Shown here piece after piece: positions 46,490 to 55,366 of a stretch of DNA of 64,000 nt (positions are counted from its first letter, which is position 1; each line of letters begins with the position of its first letter). The notes under the pieces are model-generated. The model saw nothing but the letters and a program-made list of their open reading frames with translations, was not told where the DNA came from and searched no databases. This DNA comes from Pseudomonas mandelii (lineage in GTDB: Bacteria > Pseudomonadota > Gammaproteobacteria > Pseudomonadales > Pseudomonadaceae): NCBI RefSeq assembly GCF_900106065.1, contig NZ_LT629796.1, positions 5,363,501-5,427,500 of the forward strand, given 5' to 3'. Both the position numbers and the translations under genes were made by a program.

Positions 46490-46588
46490 GACCGCAGGAC
46501 ACGGTAGAAGGCGCTTTGCCCAGGTCCGCGACAGGCTGCCGGTTTCGCGGATGGCTTGAAGCAACGTCAGGTCTTCAATCGACAGCAT
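46490..46588 (-). pseudogene. 5-prime remnant of a LysR-family regulator
   Basis: The minus strand starts MLSIEDLTLLQAIRETGSLS, the typical LysR HTH start. After SLSR the frame breaks: two bases replace the expected few codons, and the reading then continues in another frame as LGKAPSTVSC, the recognition helix. The rest of the gene is absent because the diguanylate cyclase end follows. About 30 codons survive. Confidence 0.55.
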
Positions 46589-46609
46589 TTTCGATTCTCG
46601 GCGGGTATT

Positions 46610-46984
46610 TCAGGCTGCCCGGCGTAACTTCCACAACCTGATCAGCCGAAGATAGACCATGACGTTGATCACCAGCACCACGCTGCCCAGCGCCAGTTGA
46701 ATCGCCGGTGTCAGCCCTGCGGGGTAAATGACCGGCCACACGTAGTGTTCGATGAAGCCACCGCCGTAACCGGTTTGCCCAGCGGCCTGGCGCATGACGT
46801 TTTCCCATTGAGTCAGGGGACACATCAGGTGGAAGACTTCCACACTCACGCCCCACACAGCAGCGGGCAGGTGCCACCAGATCAGCGGTCGCCATTTGAG
46901 CACCAGCAGCCCGCCGAACAGCACGAACAGAATGAACAGCAAATGAAACAGCACCAGCCCATCGGCGGCGATCCGGTAAAGCAT
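46610..46984 (-). CDS. DUF2784 family membrane protein
   Basis: The 124-residue protein has three to four membrane spans and the DUF2784 pattern LYRIAADGLVLFHLLFILFV, then WRPLIWWHLPAAVWG, CPLTQWENVMRQAAG and FIEHYVWPVIYP. The function is unknown. The ATG at 46984 follows CAGGGAGTC and fits the family start; a longer reading from 47086 was rejected. Confidence 0.8.
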   Translation of the reverse strand: MLYRIAADGLVLFHLLFILFVLFGGLLVLKWRPLIWWHLPAAVWGVSVEVFHLMCPLTQWENVMRQAAGQTGYGGGFIEHYVWPVIYPAGLTPAIQLALGSVVLVINVMVYLRLIRLWKLRRAA

Positions 46985-47152
46985 GTCGACTCCCTGACGC
47001 GTTAGGCGAATGGCTCCATGGTACTCGGGTTCTGTTCCTTGCTGCTGCCCAGAGCTATTCGGCAAGTGCTGCCCGCAAGTGCGCAAGATTGTTCAAGCCA
47101 TCGAACGCAACTGCTGGCACAGTCTGGCGTCTTCCCCTGGTTGTAGAGCTTT

Positions 47153-47851
47153 ATGTCGAACTCACTCATGCCGCGCAGTGCCTTTCTTCGCGGCGCTGTA
47201 GCGATCATGCCGTTGTCCCTGGCGACCGCGCCCTGGGGTCTGCTGGCCGGGTCCATGGCCATCGAGGCCAATCTCACGCCGCTGCAAGGTCAAGGGTTGT
47301 CGAGCATCGTGTTTGCCGGTGCCGCGCAATTGGTCGCCATCGGCATGCTCAAGGGCGGTGCCGGGATCTTTTCGATTTTGCTGACCACGCTGTTACTGAC
47401 CTCCCAGCATTTGCTGTACGGAATGAGTATGCGTTCGGTGATTTCACCGCTGCCGGGTCGCTGGCGCGTGGGGCTGGGGTTTTTGCTCACTGACGAGCTG
47501 TTCGCACTGACCAGCCAGCATGACAAACAGCAGTTCAATCGCTGGTACGCCCTGGGCGTTGGCCTGACGTTTTACATCGCCTGGAACCTGTTCACGCTGG
47601 CCGGCATCGTCCTCGGCAGCAGCATTCCCGGCCTCGAACACCTGGGGCTGGACTTCTCCATCGCTGCGACCTTCATTGCCCTGATCACCCCGGTGGTACG
47701 CAACGTTCCGACGGTGGTCTGCGTCGCGGTTTCGCTGTTTTGTTCCGTGTTGTTCAGCTACTGGCAATGGGGCTCGGCGCTGGTGCTGTCGGGGTTGGCG
47801 GGCATGACTGCAGGCTTCATCTGCAACAAATTCCATGGGGGGCGCACATGA
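47153..47851 (+). CDS. azlC: AzlC-family branched-chain amino acid exporter subunit
   Basis: The 232-residue integral membrane protein opens RSAFLRGAVAIMPLSLATAPWGLLAG and has VFAGAAQLVAIGMLKGG and SQHLLYGMSMR, all typical of AzlC/YgaZ. With AzlD it exports branched-chain amino acids such as valine. It is coupled to azlD by an ATGA overlap. The ribosome site is weak. Confidence 0.87.
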   Translation: MSNSLMPRSAFLRGAVAIMPLSLATAPWGLLAGSMAIEANLTPLQGQGLSSIVFAGAAQLVAIGMLKGGAGIFSILLTTLLLTSQHLLYGMSMRSVISPLPGRWRVGLGFLLTDELFALTSQHDKQQFNRWYALGVGLTFYIAWNLFTLAGIVLGSSIPGLEHLGLDFSIAATFIALITPVVRNVPTVVCVAVSLFCSVLFSYWQWGSALVLSGLAGMTAGFICNKFHGGRT

Positions 47852-48162
47852 TGGTCTGGGCTGTAATTATCGGGATGGGCGTGCTCGTCTTCCTGAACCG
47901 CTACGTATTCCTCGAACCACGACTGCCGCTGCGCTTGAGCAGTAATGCCCGGCAGTTCCTCGGTTTTGCCGTGCCGGGGATGTTGACCGCGATCTGCGGA
48001 CCGATTGTGTTCATGCCGGACAAACAGCTGAATCTGCAGTGGGACAACCCGTACCTGATCAGTTCGCTGGTGGCAGTGGGATTGGTGCTGTACACCCGCA
48101 ATACCTTGCTCAGCATGCTTTTGAGCATGGGGTTTTTCTTTTTGCTGCGCTGGTGGCTTTGA
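47848..48162 (+). CDS. azlD: AzlD-family branched-chain amino acid exporter subunit
   Basis: The 104-residue protein has three to four membrane spans (WAVIIGMGVLVFLNRYVFL, FLGFAVPGMLTAICG, LISSLVAVGLVLYTRN). It is the small partner of AzlC. The start at 47848 gives a 4-base overlap with the azlC stop; the next codon is also ATG and cannot be excluded. Confidence 0.86.
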   Translation: MMVWAVIIGMGVLVFLNRYVFLEPRLPLRLSSNARQFLGFAVPGMLTAICGPIVFMPDKQLNLQWDNPYLISSLVAVGLVLYTRNTLLSMLLSMGFFFLLRWWL

Positions 48163-48221
48163 GTCGCGCTTCGGAAACTGTTCTACGCTTAAAGGGAATT
48201 CCTTCAGGAAGCGAGGCGCGT

Positions 48222-48380
48222 ATGGCCAATGAACCAAAACGTCCTGATCTGGATGAAGATGAGGATGAACCGACTCAAGAAGAGCTTGAGCGACAGAGGC
48301 GTTCGACACCGGACTGGAAGCACCCCGACGATGGTAAAGAACTGTCAGATCGTGACCAAGAGCGTCCGCTGAAGCCCTGA
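48222..48380 (+). CDS. Small acidic hydrophilic protein
   Basis: The 52-residue protein is strongly charged: MANEPKRPDLDEDEDEPTQE, then ELERQRRSTPDWKHPDDGK. It has no membrane span or cysteine and is probably disordered. Similar short acidic proteins are common in Pseudomonas, without known role. A GAAGCGAGG site precedes the ATG at 48222. It follows azlD by 59 bases and may be read with it. Confidence 0.65.
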   Translation: MANEPKRPDLDEDEDEPTQEELERQRRSTPDWKHPDDGKELSDRDQERPLKP

Positions 48381-48504
48381 CGGGTCCGCATCCCCCACCG
48401 CTGATCTTCAGTCAAGCAAGCGCCCTCGCCACAAAAGCAGGTGTGTCTGAAGTACTTTGCTTGATTGAACAGTCATTCGCGATCAAGCGGGGCGGGTAAG
48501 GCCG

Positions 48505-48732
48505 TCAGATCGCCTCATTCCAACGTATCTGCGTGATACCCAGTTGTTGAGCGCTCAAACGCGCCGTTTCGGGGGAGGCGTGGGCGGCGATCTTTCCGTC
48601 GGATTGCGGAAAGGCATGCGCCGAGGCTGAACGAATCGCGTCAACATCGGAGAACTGTTCAGCCAGTTTGAAAAAGTGCTGACGAACGCCATCGAGCAAA
48701 TAATGCACGGCATAGGGAACGAGTTCGCTCAT
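48505..48732 (-). CDS. Small protein of unknown function
   Basis: The 75-residue protein (MSELVPYAVHYLLDGVRQHF at the start) has no signal or membrane span. A very strong AAGGAGGAATAC site precedes the ATG at 48732, which supports expression. I do not recognise the family. Confidence 0.65.
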   Translation of the reverse strand: MSELVPYAVHYLLDGVRQHFFKLAEQFSDVDAIRSASAHAFPQSDGKIAAHASPETARLSAQQLGITQIRWNEAI

Positions 48733-48830
48733 GTATTCCTCCTTAAATTCGCCAGGGCTTTGATTCAGGCATCGAACGGGCAATTCGCAAAGTCTGGGGT
48801 GCAATCCTTGTGCGGATAAGAGCTGAAAAA

Positions 48831-48852
48831 AAGAGGCCTCGATGGGCCTCTT
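48831..48852 (-). terminator. Rho-independent terminator
   Basis: AAGAGGCC and GGCCTCTT pair around a 6-base loop; on the minus strand the stem is followed by a run of T (48824-48830). It ends the small minus-strand gene at 48914-49186. Confidence 0.85.
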
Positions 48853-48913
48853 CTTCAGAGTGCAACAATGTTCGGTTCGTTCAGTCTTGTGCTGAACTCA
48901 GCAGCGCCTCACT

Positions 48914-49186
48914 TCAAATATCGTCCAGTGACGGAAAATCCGGGTGGGAGGCCCGGTAGCCCAACGTCTTGTCGATCCAGGCATTCAATTCGTTGACCAT
49001 GACTGGCGGCTTGCCGGAGTAGGCTGCGAGGGTTGAGCGCAGGATGTCGTTGATATTGGGGATGGAACGCAGGTTTCGGGTCTTTATGTATTGCCCGATA
49101 AAGCAGTCAAGTTGATAGCGTTCTGTCAGCGACAGGTACACGCACTCCAGACCGCCGACTTGATTAATGACAAGATCTTCGCGCAA
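48914..49186 (-). CDS. Small protein of unknown function (TTG start)
   Basis: The 90-residue protein (REDLVINQVGGLECVYLSLT near the start, ending HPDFPSLDDI) has no signal or membrane span. The only upstream initiation codon is TTG at 49186, with an AGAGAAC ribosome site. A clear terminator follows. The family is not recognised. The 250-bp AT-rich space upstream holds no other supported gene. Confidence 0.55.
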   Translation of the reverse strand: MREDLVINQVGGLECVYLSLTERYQLDCFIGQYIKTRNLRSIPNINDILRSTLAAYSGKPPVMVNELNAWIDKTLGYRASHPDFPSLDDI

Positions 49187-49437
49187 CTTAGTTCTCTGCA
49201 GGCTCGTTGGATTTAGGGATTTCCTTGTTTATTGACTCTTTGGTCAATTAGGTACTGCCAGGGGAAATGCGGCGCGCATGCTATCTGTAGCACTACTAAA
49301 TGTATGTACAGCAATTCATTTGTCAGACAAGCGGTTAATGCATCGTTTTGCCGCATTCCTTTTAGTGTTTCTTGGATGAAACAGTCTGTGTAACGTTTAT
49401 GCCGTTCGGCTATTTAGAAACCGGAAATGGATCCAAT

Positions 49438-50118
49438 TCAAGTCAGCTTATCAATCAACATTGCACTCTGGTTCCTGACATTTCCCACTGCCTTATCGAC
49501 CCTGTACCACTCGAACACTTCACTGACTTCACCTTGCATGAGCACCATCTGCTCGGCACGCTCTTTGGGCGTAGCCGGGTCCAGCCATTCATGTGCCAGT
49601 TGCACAGACAATACAACTGGCCGTCGGTCATGAATGTCGAGCATGCCGCCAGCGCTGTCCGCCGTGATGATGACGAAACCGTCGTCGCCGCGCGGCTCGC
49701 TGCCACCGTGAGGGAACTGGCCGATCGCCGCGCAGTAGATCGGCGCCCGATCCCGTCGACGAATCAGCCACGGCTGCCGCGTCGTGTCGCCGGCATCCAC
49801 CCATTCGAACCAGTTGTCGATCGGCACAATCGCACGGTGCGGCCAGATCGCCCGGAAGAACGGGCCATGAGCGACTTTCTCGACCCGGGCATTGATTGGC
49901 GCCGCCCGGTCCTTCGCCCAGTGCGGCCGCCATCCCCAGCGCACCGAATCGGCGTGCAACCCTTCAGGCTCAAGGTGTAGGAGGGCGAGTTGAGTGGTGG
50001 GCGCAGCGTTGTAGCGGGCCAGCGGTTCATTACCGACATGGTTGATCAGCGCGTCGGGAATGCTCAGCACCGCGACAAAGTCGTGAATGCCACGGTACTG
50101 CGAGAGTCGTCCGCACAT
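49438..50118 (-). CDS. yedK: SOS response-associated peptidase family protein (YedK/HMCES)
   Basis: The 226-residue SRAP protein begins MCGR, so Cys2 becomes the N-terminal nucleophile that forms a covalent link to abasic DNA. Other active-site blocks are ARYNAAPTTQLALL, INARVEKV, CIVPIDNW-like VPIDNWFEW and the histidine in DIHDRRPVVL. It shields abasic sites in single-stranded DNA. It stands alone; the sequence shows no clear LexA box nearby. Confidence 0.92.
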   Translation of the reverse strand: MCGRLSQYRGIHDFVAVLSIPDALINHVGNEPLARYNAAPTTQLALLHLEPEGLHADSVRWGWRPHWAKDRAAPINARVEKVAHGPFFRAIWPHRAIVPIDNWFEWVDAGDTTRQPWLIRRRDRAPIYCAAIGQFPHGGSEPRGDDGFVIITADSAGGMLDIHDRRPVVLSVQLAHEWLDPATPKERAEQMVLMQGEVSEVFEWYRVDKAVGNVRNQSAMLIDKLT

Positions 50119-50397
50119 CGGTTAATCCTCAGGCTTGAGCTTTTAGTGTAGGAGCACGGGTACCGTCCTTCGCGAGGATGCTGTGGTTGAACGGCCAATT
50201 CCTGACGAATGTAGCTCTGGCGATGGTTCCAGCAGTCGTTGGCGCGGTAAGCCACGAGGGTGAGCGCTGGAACCAAACACTGTGTACCCTGATCCAACCT
50301 CGGCCTGCAGCGACCTGCGGGCTGACAAGGGATCAATGGGCGAAGGGTTTTTGCCGTTTTAACGTGATGACCATTACGGTCTGGCCCAAGGCAAACC

Positions 50398-51297
50398 ATG
50401 AAACAGTTGTTCAAGGCTCTCACTACGCTAGCCATCGCTGTCGGGCTCGCTGGCTGCATCGCTTCACCGATCGAGCTGACCCCGCAGACCGAACAGCGTC
50501 TGCGCGCGCAGCCACCGATCCGCTTTGTGCTGACCTTCGACGACGGTCCCAGCGCGTCAAGTTTCTGGAACCCGAGCATGACGGTGCTCGACAGCCTCGC
50601 GCAGAACCCGGTGCAACCGGGGATCAAAGCGGTGTTCTTCGTGCAGACCGGCGCGCCACGGGCCGGCGACAGCGACATCGGACGCGGGGTCATGCACCGG
50701 GAGCAGGCTGAAGGGCATGTGCTGGGTTTCCACACGGCGACCCACTCGCACACCAATCACCGCTCGCTGAGCCCGCAAGAGCTGGAGCAATCATTGAGCA
50801 AGGGCAGTGCCGACATTGCCGCAATCACCGGCGCACCGCCCACCCTGGTGCGTCCGCCGTTCTGGAGCTATGACAAACGCGTGTTCGCCGCCTATCAGCG
50901 ACATGGCCTGCACCTGCTGCTGACCGACCTGAGCGCCAACGACGGCAAGATCTGGGGCTTCAACGCCAGCCCGCGGCGACGGGCCAACATGTTGCGGCAA
51001 CTGTCCGAAGTGCGTGAACGCATTGCACTGGGCGAATTGCCGACGGTGGACGGTGTGATTCCGGTGGTGGTGACCTTCCACGACCTTAATCGCTACACCG
51101 CCCGGCATGCCCGCGAATACCTGCAAATCCTCCTCGACAGCGCCCGTGCCACGGGGGTGACGGTGGCGCAGAAGCCGTTTTACGACGACAGGGCGGCGCT
51201 GCAACGGGCGGCTTTGGCGCGCACCGTCAGAAGCGGTTCAGAGGCAGTGAAGTTGCCGGGGATCTGGAATTGGTTGTGGGACGGGGATTCTCATTAG
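50398..51297 (+). CDS. Polysaccharide deacetylase family lipoprotein
   Basis: The 299-residue protein has a lipobox LAGC (Cys20), so it is probably membrane-anchored. The NodB-type deacetylase domain shows TFDDGPS (46-52), HTATHSHTNH with the metal histidines, and RPPFWSYD. It removes acetyl groups from a polysaccharide or peptidoglycan; the substrate is unknown. The catalytic aspartate pair is present, so it is likely active. The 279-bp upstream gap shows no other gene. Confidence 0.87.
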   Translation: MKQLFKALTTLAIAVGLAGCIASPIELTPQTEQRLRAQPPIRFVLTFDDGPSASSFWNPSMTVLDSLAQNPVQPGIKAVFFVQTGAPRAGDSDIGRGVMHREQAEGHVLGFHTATHSHTNHRSLSPQELEQSLSKGSADIAAITGAPPTLVRPPFWSYDKRVFAAYQRHGLHLLLTDLSANDGKIWGFNASPRRRANMLRQLSEVRERIALGELPTVDGVIPVVVTFHDLNRYTARHAREYLQILLDSARATGVTVAQKPFYDDRAALQRAALARTVRSGSEAVKLPGIWNWLWDGDSH

Positions 51298-51415
51298 AAC
51301 TTCAGCAAAATGAGAAACAGCTAACACTTAATGTGAGGCCGGCGGGCGCAGACGGGCGAAAATGGATCTATCCTCAGCGGGTCGAATCCGATGAGCCGCC
51401 AAGGAGGCGTCAGTC

Positions 51416-51658
51416 ATGGTTTCTATTTCAGTCCTTTGCATCATTGTAGAGTCCGGTTTTAAGCCGCTCTCCTGCGAGTGCACAGTGAATCCCAATGGAT
51501 TGTTGCGGATCAAAGTGTACGACCGGGCCACCGGGCGCATCGATTTGCTGATTCCCTGTGTAACGCCCGCCAGGCTGACCACCGTTCGCGCGATCTCCGA
51601 CCTTATTGGCGAATTACGCACCGAACTGCGTGCCGGGCGCCGGGCCTTCGCCGGTTAG
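51416..51658 (+). CDS. DUF1652 domain-containing small protein
   Basis: The 80-residue protein contains IVESGFKPLSCECTVNPNG and RISDLIGELR-like ISDLIGELRTELRA, the core of DUF1652, a small family found mostly in Pseudomonas. An AAGGAGGCG site precedes the ATG. Function unknown. Its last bases overlap the catR 3-prime end tail-to-tail. Confidence 0.8.
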   Translation: MVSISVLCIIVESGFKPLSCECTVNPNGLLRIKVYDRATGRIDLLIPCVTPARLTTVRAISDLIGELRTELRAGRRAFAG

Positions 51659-52536
51659 CGGGGCAGCAGTTCATCAATTATCTTCAAGCAATGGTTCAAC
51701 CCCGGCGTCACATCGCCCACGCGCCGACTGAGAATGATCGGTGACGTCGCGTTGTCTTCCAGCAACGGGGTGAAACCAATGTCGTCGCGGTGCAGCAACT
51801 GCACCGACGCGGGCACCAGTGTGACCCCGATACCGGCCCCTACCAGACCGATTGCTGTTTGCAGTTCGTTGGTCCATTGCGCCACGTAGATGCTCACGCC
51901 GTAGGATTCGAACAGCGCAATAACGTGGTCGGCGTAGCTGGGGCGTGGATTGCCGGGGTACAGCACAAAAGGCTCTTTCGCCAGTTGGCGCAGACTGATC
52001 GGCCCGGCCAGCAGTGGGTGGCCGGCGGGCAGGGCGGCGACCAGCCGGTCTTCGGTCAATACCGTCTGGATGATCGCCGGGTCGTCGATGCGGATCCGCC
52101 CGAAACCGATGTCTATGCGCCCGGCCTTGAGCGCCTGCACCTGTTGCAGCGTGGTCATTTCCGAAAGCCCGAGCTCAAGCTCCAGAGGCTCGCCACTGCG
52201 CAAGCGACGAATCAGTTCCGGCAGCACGCCATACAGCGTCGATGGCGCAAAACCGATGCCCAGCCAGGTCTTTTCCCCCAGGCCGATGCGCTTGGTGTTG
52301 TCGCAGACCTTGGCCAGCTGTTCGAGCAAGGCGGTGGAGTGTTCATGGAAGAAGCGCCCGGCGTCGGTCAGCTTCAGCGGACGGCCACGCTCGAGCAATA
52401 ACACCCCGAGTTCATCTTCCAGTTGCTGGATCTGTCGGCTCAACGGGGGCTGGGCAATGTGCAGCAGTTCGGCGGCGCGGGTGAAATTGAGGGTTTGAGC
52501 CAACACCTGAAAATACCGCAGGTGACGCAATTCCAT
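51655..52536 (-). CDS. catR: LysR-family regulator CatR
   Basis: The 293-residue LysR regulator has an N-terminal HTH (ELRHLRYFQVLAQTLNFTRA, LLHIAQPPLSRQIQQLEDEL) and an effector domain that in the CatR/CatM group binds cis,cis-muconate (GIGFAPSTLYGVLPELIRRL). It is divergent from catB with a 127-bp gap holding an ATAC-N7-GTAT site, the standard CatM/BenM operator. The ATG at 52536 follows TGGAGGCACC. It should activate catBCA when muconate accumulates. Confidence 0.92.
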   Translation of the reverse strand: MELRHLRYFQVLAQTLNFTRAAELLHIAQPPLSRQIQQLEDELGVLLLERGRPLKLTDAGRFFHEHSTALLEQLAKVCDNTKRIGLGEKTWLGIGFAPSTLYGVLPELIRRLRSGEPLELELGLSEMTTLQQVQALKAGRIDIGFGRIRIDDPAIIQTVLTEDRLVAALPAGHPLLAGPISLRQLAKEPFVLYPGNPRPSYADHVIALFESYGVSIYVAQWTNELQTAIGLVGAGIGVTLVPASVQLLHRDDIGFTPLLEDNATSPIILSRRVGDVTPGLNHCLKIIDELLPR

Positions 52537-52562
52537 GGTGCCTCCAGGCATTGAGCGGCTGA

Positions 52563-52577
52563 ATACCTTTAAGGTAT
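52563..52577 (+). promoter_or_regulatory. CatR operator ATAC-N7-GTAT before catB
   Basis: ATACCTTTAAGGTAT is a perfect match to the ATAC-N7-GTAT consensus of CatM/BenM-type LysR regulators and lies 26 bases from the catR start. A second inverted repeat, CCAAT-N5-ATTGG, follows at 52587-52601 in the position expected for the activation site. Confidence 0.75.
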
Positions 52578-52663
52578 CGATCCAGACCAATTCTATATTG
52601 GCCGTCGGCAAAAAGCCGCATGAGAATCCATTTCAGAACTTAAAGAACCTGACGGGTATCGAC

Positions 52664-53812
52664 ATGCGTGCAACTGCCATTGAATCGATCGAGACGATCA
52701 TCGTCGATCTGCCGACCATTCGCCCGCACAAACTGGCCATGCACACCATGCAGAACCAGACTCTGGTGATCATCCGCGTGCGCTGCGCCGATGGCATCGA
52801 AGGCATTGGTGAGTCCACCACCATTGGTGGCCTGGCCTATGGCAATGAAAGCCCGGACAGCATCAAGACCAATATCGACAAACACTTCGCGCCACTGCTG
52901 ATCGGTGAGAACAGCGGCAACATCAATGCGGCGATGTTGCGCCTGGAGCGCAGCATTCGAGGTAACACGTTTGCCAAATCAGGTATCGAAAGCGCCTTGC
53001 TCGACGCCCAGGGCAAACGCCTTGGCCTGCCGGTCAGTGAGTTGCTGGGCGGTCGCGTTCGTGATGCGCTGCCGGTGGCCTGGACCCTGGCCAGCGGCGA
53101 CACCGACAAGGACATCGCCGAAGCGGAAAAAATGCTCGACCTGCGGCGCCACCGGATCTTCAAACTGAAAATCGGTGCCGGAGAAGTCAATCGTGACCTG
53201 GCCCACGTTATTGCCATCAAGAAAGCCCTGGGCGATCGCGCCAGCGTGCGGGTCGATGTCAATCAGGCCTGGGACGAGGCGGTCGCACTGCGCGCCTGCC
53301 GGATACTGGGCAGCAACGGCATCGACTTGATCGAACAGCCGATCTCACGCACCAACCGCGCGGGCATGGTGCGCCTGAACGCCATGAGCCCGGCGCCGAT
53401 CATGGCCGATGAATCGATCGAGTGCGTGGAAGACGCTTTCAATCTGGCACGCGAAGGGGCCGCTTCGGTGTTCGCCCTGAAAATCGCCAAGAACGGCGGG
53501 CCACGGGCCGTGCTGCGGACCGCCGCCATCGCCGAAGCCGCCGGTATCGGTCTGTACGGCGGCACTATGCTTGAAGGAGGGATCGGTACGCTAGCCTCGG
53601 CCCATGCCTTTATCACCCTGAATAAACTGGCCTGGGACACCGAGCTGTTCGGCCCGTTGCTGCTGACGGAAGACGTGCTCAGCGAGCCGCTGGTCTATCG
53701 CGATTTTGCGCTGCACGTGCCGCAAACACCGGGCCTTGGCCTGAGCCTGGATGAGGAACGCCTGGCGTTTTTCCGGCGCGACAAAACATCCACTTCCGTT
53801 CATCAAGCCTGA
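52664..53812 (+). CDS. catB: Muconate cycloisomerase CatB
   Basis: The 382-residue enolase-superfamily enzyme turns cis,cis-muconate into muconolactone. The catalytic residues fall at the classical positions: Lys167 and Lys169 (FKLKI), metal ligands Asp198 (DVNQAW), Glu224 (IEQPI) and Asp249 (MADESI), and Lys273 (ALKIAKNGG). The start at 52664 (MRATAIESIE) is the conserved N-terminus. It heads the catBCA operon; catC follows 10 bases later. Confidence 0.95.
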   Translation: MRATAIESIETIIVDLPTIRPHKLAMHTMQNQTLVIIRVRCADGIEGIGESTTIGGLAYGNESPDSIKTNIDKHFAPLLIGENSGNINAAMLRLERSIRGNTFAKSGIESALLDAQGKRLGLPVSELLGGRVRDALPVAWTLASGDTDKDIAEAEKMLDLRRHRIFKLKIGAGEVNRDLAHVIAIKKALGDRASVRVDVNQAWDEAVALRACRILGSNGIDLIEQPISRTNRAGMVRLNAMSPAPIMADESIECVEDAFNLAREGAASVFALKIAKNGGPRAVLRTAAIAEAAGIGLYGGTMLEGGIGTLASAHAFITLNKLAWDTELFGPLLLTEDVLSEPLVYRDFALHVPQTPGLGLSLDEERLAFFRRDKTSTSVHQA

Positions 53813-53822
53813 GGAGAGCATC

Positions 53823-54113
53823 ATGCTATTTCACGTAAAAATGACCGTGAATCTGCCGGTCGACATCAACCCGGATCTCGCCACCCAGCTCAAGTCCGAT
53901 GAAAAAGCCCTGGCCCAGCGCCTGCAAGAGCAAGGCAAATGGCGTCACCTGTGGCGCATCGCGGGGCACTATGCCAATTACAGCGTTTTCGACGTCGACA
54001 GCGTTCAGGAACTGCACGACCTGCTGATGCAATTGCCGCTGTTTCCGTACATGGCGATCGAGGTCGATGCGATGTGCCGGCATCCTTCTTCCATTCGCGA
54101 GGATGACCGCTGA
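53823..54113 (+). CDS. catC: Muconolactone delta-isomerase CatC
   Basis: The 96-residue small enzyme shifts the double bond of muconolactone to give beta-ketoadipate enol-lactone. It shows the family start MLFHVKMTVNLPVDI, and WRIAGHYANYSVFDVDS and LPLFPYMAIEV. The length is typical. GAGGAGAGCATC precedes the ATG. It lies between catB and catA. Confidence 0.95.
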   Translation: MLFHVKMTVNLPVDINPDLATQLKSDEKALAQRLQEQGKWRHLWRIAGHYANYSVFDVDSVQELHDLLMQLPLFPYMAIEVDAMCRHPSSIREDDR

Positions 54114-54168
54114 ACCCAGCCTGTTCAGTTCGCTACGCCCATAATTACAAGATGAGGAACCCCAAAAA

Positions 54169-55098
54169 ATGAACGTCAAGATTTCCCACACTGCCAGTGC
54201 CCAGAAGTTTCTCGAAGACGCCAGCGGCTTGCTCAACGACGCTGGCGACCCGCGGGTCAAAGCCTTGGTTTACCGTATTTTGCGTGATTCGGTAAACATC
54301 ATTGAAGACCTCGCCGTGAGCCCGGAAGAGTTCTGGAAAGCGGTCAATTACCTCAACGTGCTGGGCGCGCGCCAGGAGGCCGGTTTGCTGGTGGCCGGCC
54401 TCGGCCTGGAACACTACCTGGACTTGCTGATGGACGCCGAAGACGAGCAGGCGGGGAAGGCGGGCGGTACGCCGCGGACCATCGAAGGCCCGTTGTATGT
54501 GGCGGGCGCGCCGTTGTCCGAGGCTGAGGCACGACTGGACGATGGCGTTGATCCGGGCGTGGTTCTGTTCATGCAGGGCCAGGTACGCAACACCGCTGGC
54601 GAACCTTTGGCCGGCGCAGTGGTGGATGTCTGGCACGCCAACACGGGCGGCACGTATTCCTACTTCGATACCACGCAATCGGAATTCAACCTGCGCCGCC
54701 GTATCGTCACCGATGCCGAGGGCCGCTACCGTTTCCGCAGCATCGTGCCGTCGGGCTACGGTTGCCCGCCGGACGGTCCGACCCAGCAATTGCTCGATCA
54801 ACTGGGCCGTCATGGCCAGCGTCCGGCGCACATTCACTTCTTTATCTCCGCGCCGGACCATCGTCACCTGACCACCCAGATCAACCTCGATGGCGATCAG
54901 TACCTGCATGACGATTTTGCCTACGCCACCCGCGACGAGCTGATCGCCCACATCACCTTCAGCGACGACCCGCAGCGCGCGGCGGCCCATGGTGTCAGCG
55001 GCCGGTTTGCCGAGATTGACTTCGATTTCACCTTGCAGACCTCCGCGCAACCTGACGAGCAGCAGCGCCACGAACGGGTTCGCGCGCTCGAGGATTGA
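54169..55098 (+). CDS. catA: Catechol 1,2-dioxygenase CatA
   Basis: The 309-residue intradiol dioxygenase opens catechol to cis,cis-muconate using non-haem Fe(III). The iron ligands are visible as Tyr163 (GGTYSYFD), Tyr197 (SGYGCPP), His221 and His223 (RPAHIHFF). An N-terminal helical linker domain (about 1-100) gives the dimer. It is the third gene of catBCA. No terminator is seen; a REPIN follows within 25 bases. Confidence 0.95.
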   Translation: MNVKISHTASAQKFLEDASGLLNDAGDPRVKALVYRILRDSVNIIEDLAVSPEEFWKAVNYLNVLGARQEAGLLVAGLGLEHYLDLLMDAEDEQAGKAGGTPRTIEGPLYVAGAPLSEAEARLDDGVDPGVVLFMQGQVRNTAGEPLAGAVVDVWHANTGGTYSYFDTTQSEFNLRRRIVTDAEGRYRFRSIVPSGYGCPPDGPTQQLLDQLGRHGQRPAHIHFFISAPDHRHLTTQINLDGDQYLHDDFAYATRDELIAHITFSDDPQRAAAHGVSGRFAEIDFDFTLQTSAQPDEQQRHERVRALED

Positions 55099-55118
55099 TT
55101 GCCTCGATCGTCGAATCT

Positions 55119-55210
55119 TTGTGGGAGCGAGTCTGCTTGCGAATGCGGGGTGTCCGTCAACGTTGATGTTGAGACTGATGGCCCTATCGCGAGCAGGCTC
55201 GCTCCCACAT
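55119..55210. repeat. REPIN after catA
   Basis: TTGTGGGAGCGAGTCTGCTTGCGAATGCG and the inverted CTATCGCGAGCAGGCTCGCTCCCACA are separated by about 40 bases. Confidence 0.88.
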
Positions 55211-55241
55211 TGACCAAGTTACATCAGGGCGAACGCGGTCA

Positions 55242-55268
55242 ACTGTGGGAGCGAGCCAGCTCGCGATA
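55242..55268. repeat. Single REP copy before benR
   Basis: CTGTGGGAGCGAGCCAGCTCGCGATAG is a lone third copy following the catA REPIN, with CCAG in place of CCTG in the core. Confidence 0.8.
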
Positions 55269-55345
55269 GGGCCAGAACCTTCCACAGGTCAGCCCACTGA
55301 CACACCGCTGCAGATACGGCCTTAGAATGACCCGACGCAATCGAT

Positions 55346-55353
55346 AACAACAA
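55346..55353 (+). promoter_or_regulatory. Crc/Hfq catabolite-repression motif in the benR leader
   Basis: AACAACAA, an exact AAnAAnAA motif, lies 14 bases before the benR ATG. Family knowledge: Crc with Hfq blocks benR translation in P. putida through such a site. Confidence 0.7.
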
Positions 55354-55366
55354 CGAGAGTAACCCG

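Noticed and set aside
55119..55268. Regularly spaced repeats after catA considered as a CRISPR array
   Set aside because: The units are inverted REP palindromes, only three, with no conserved direct repeat or cas gene.
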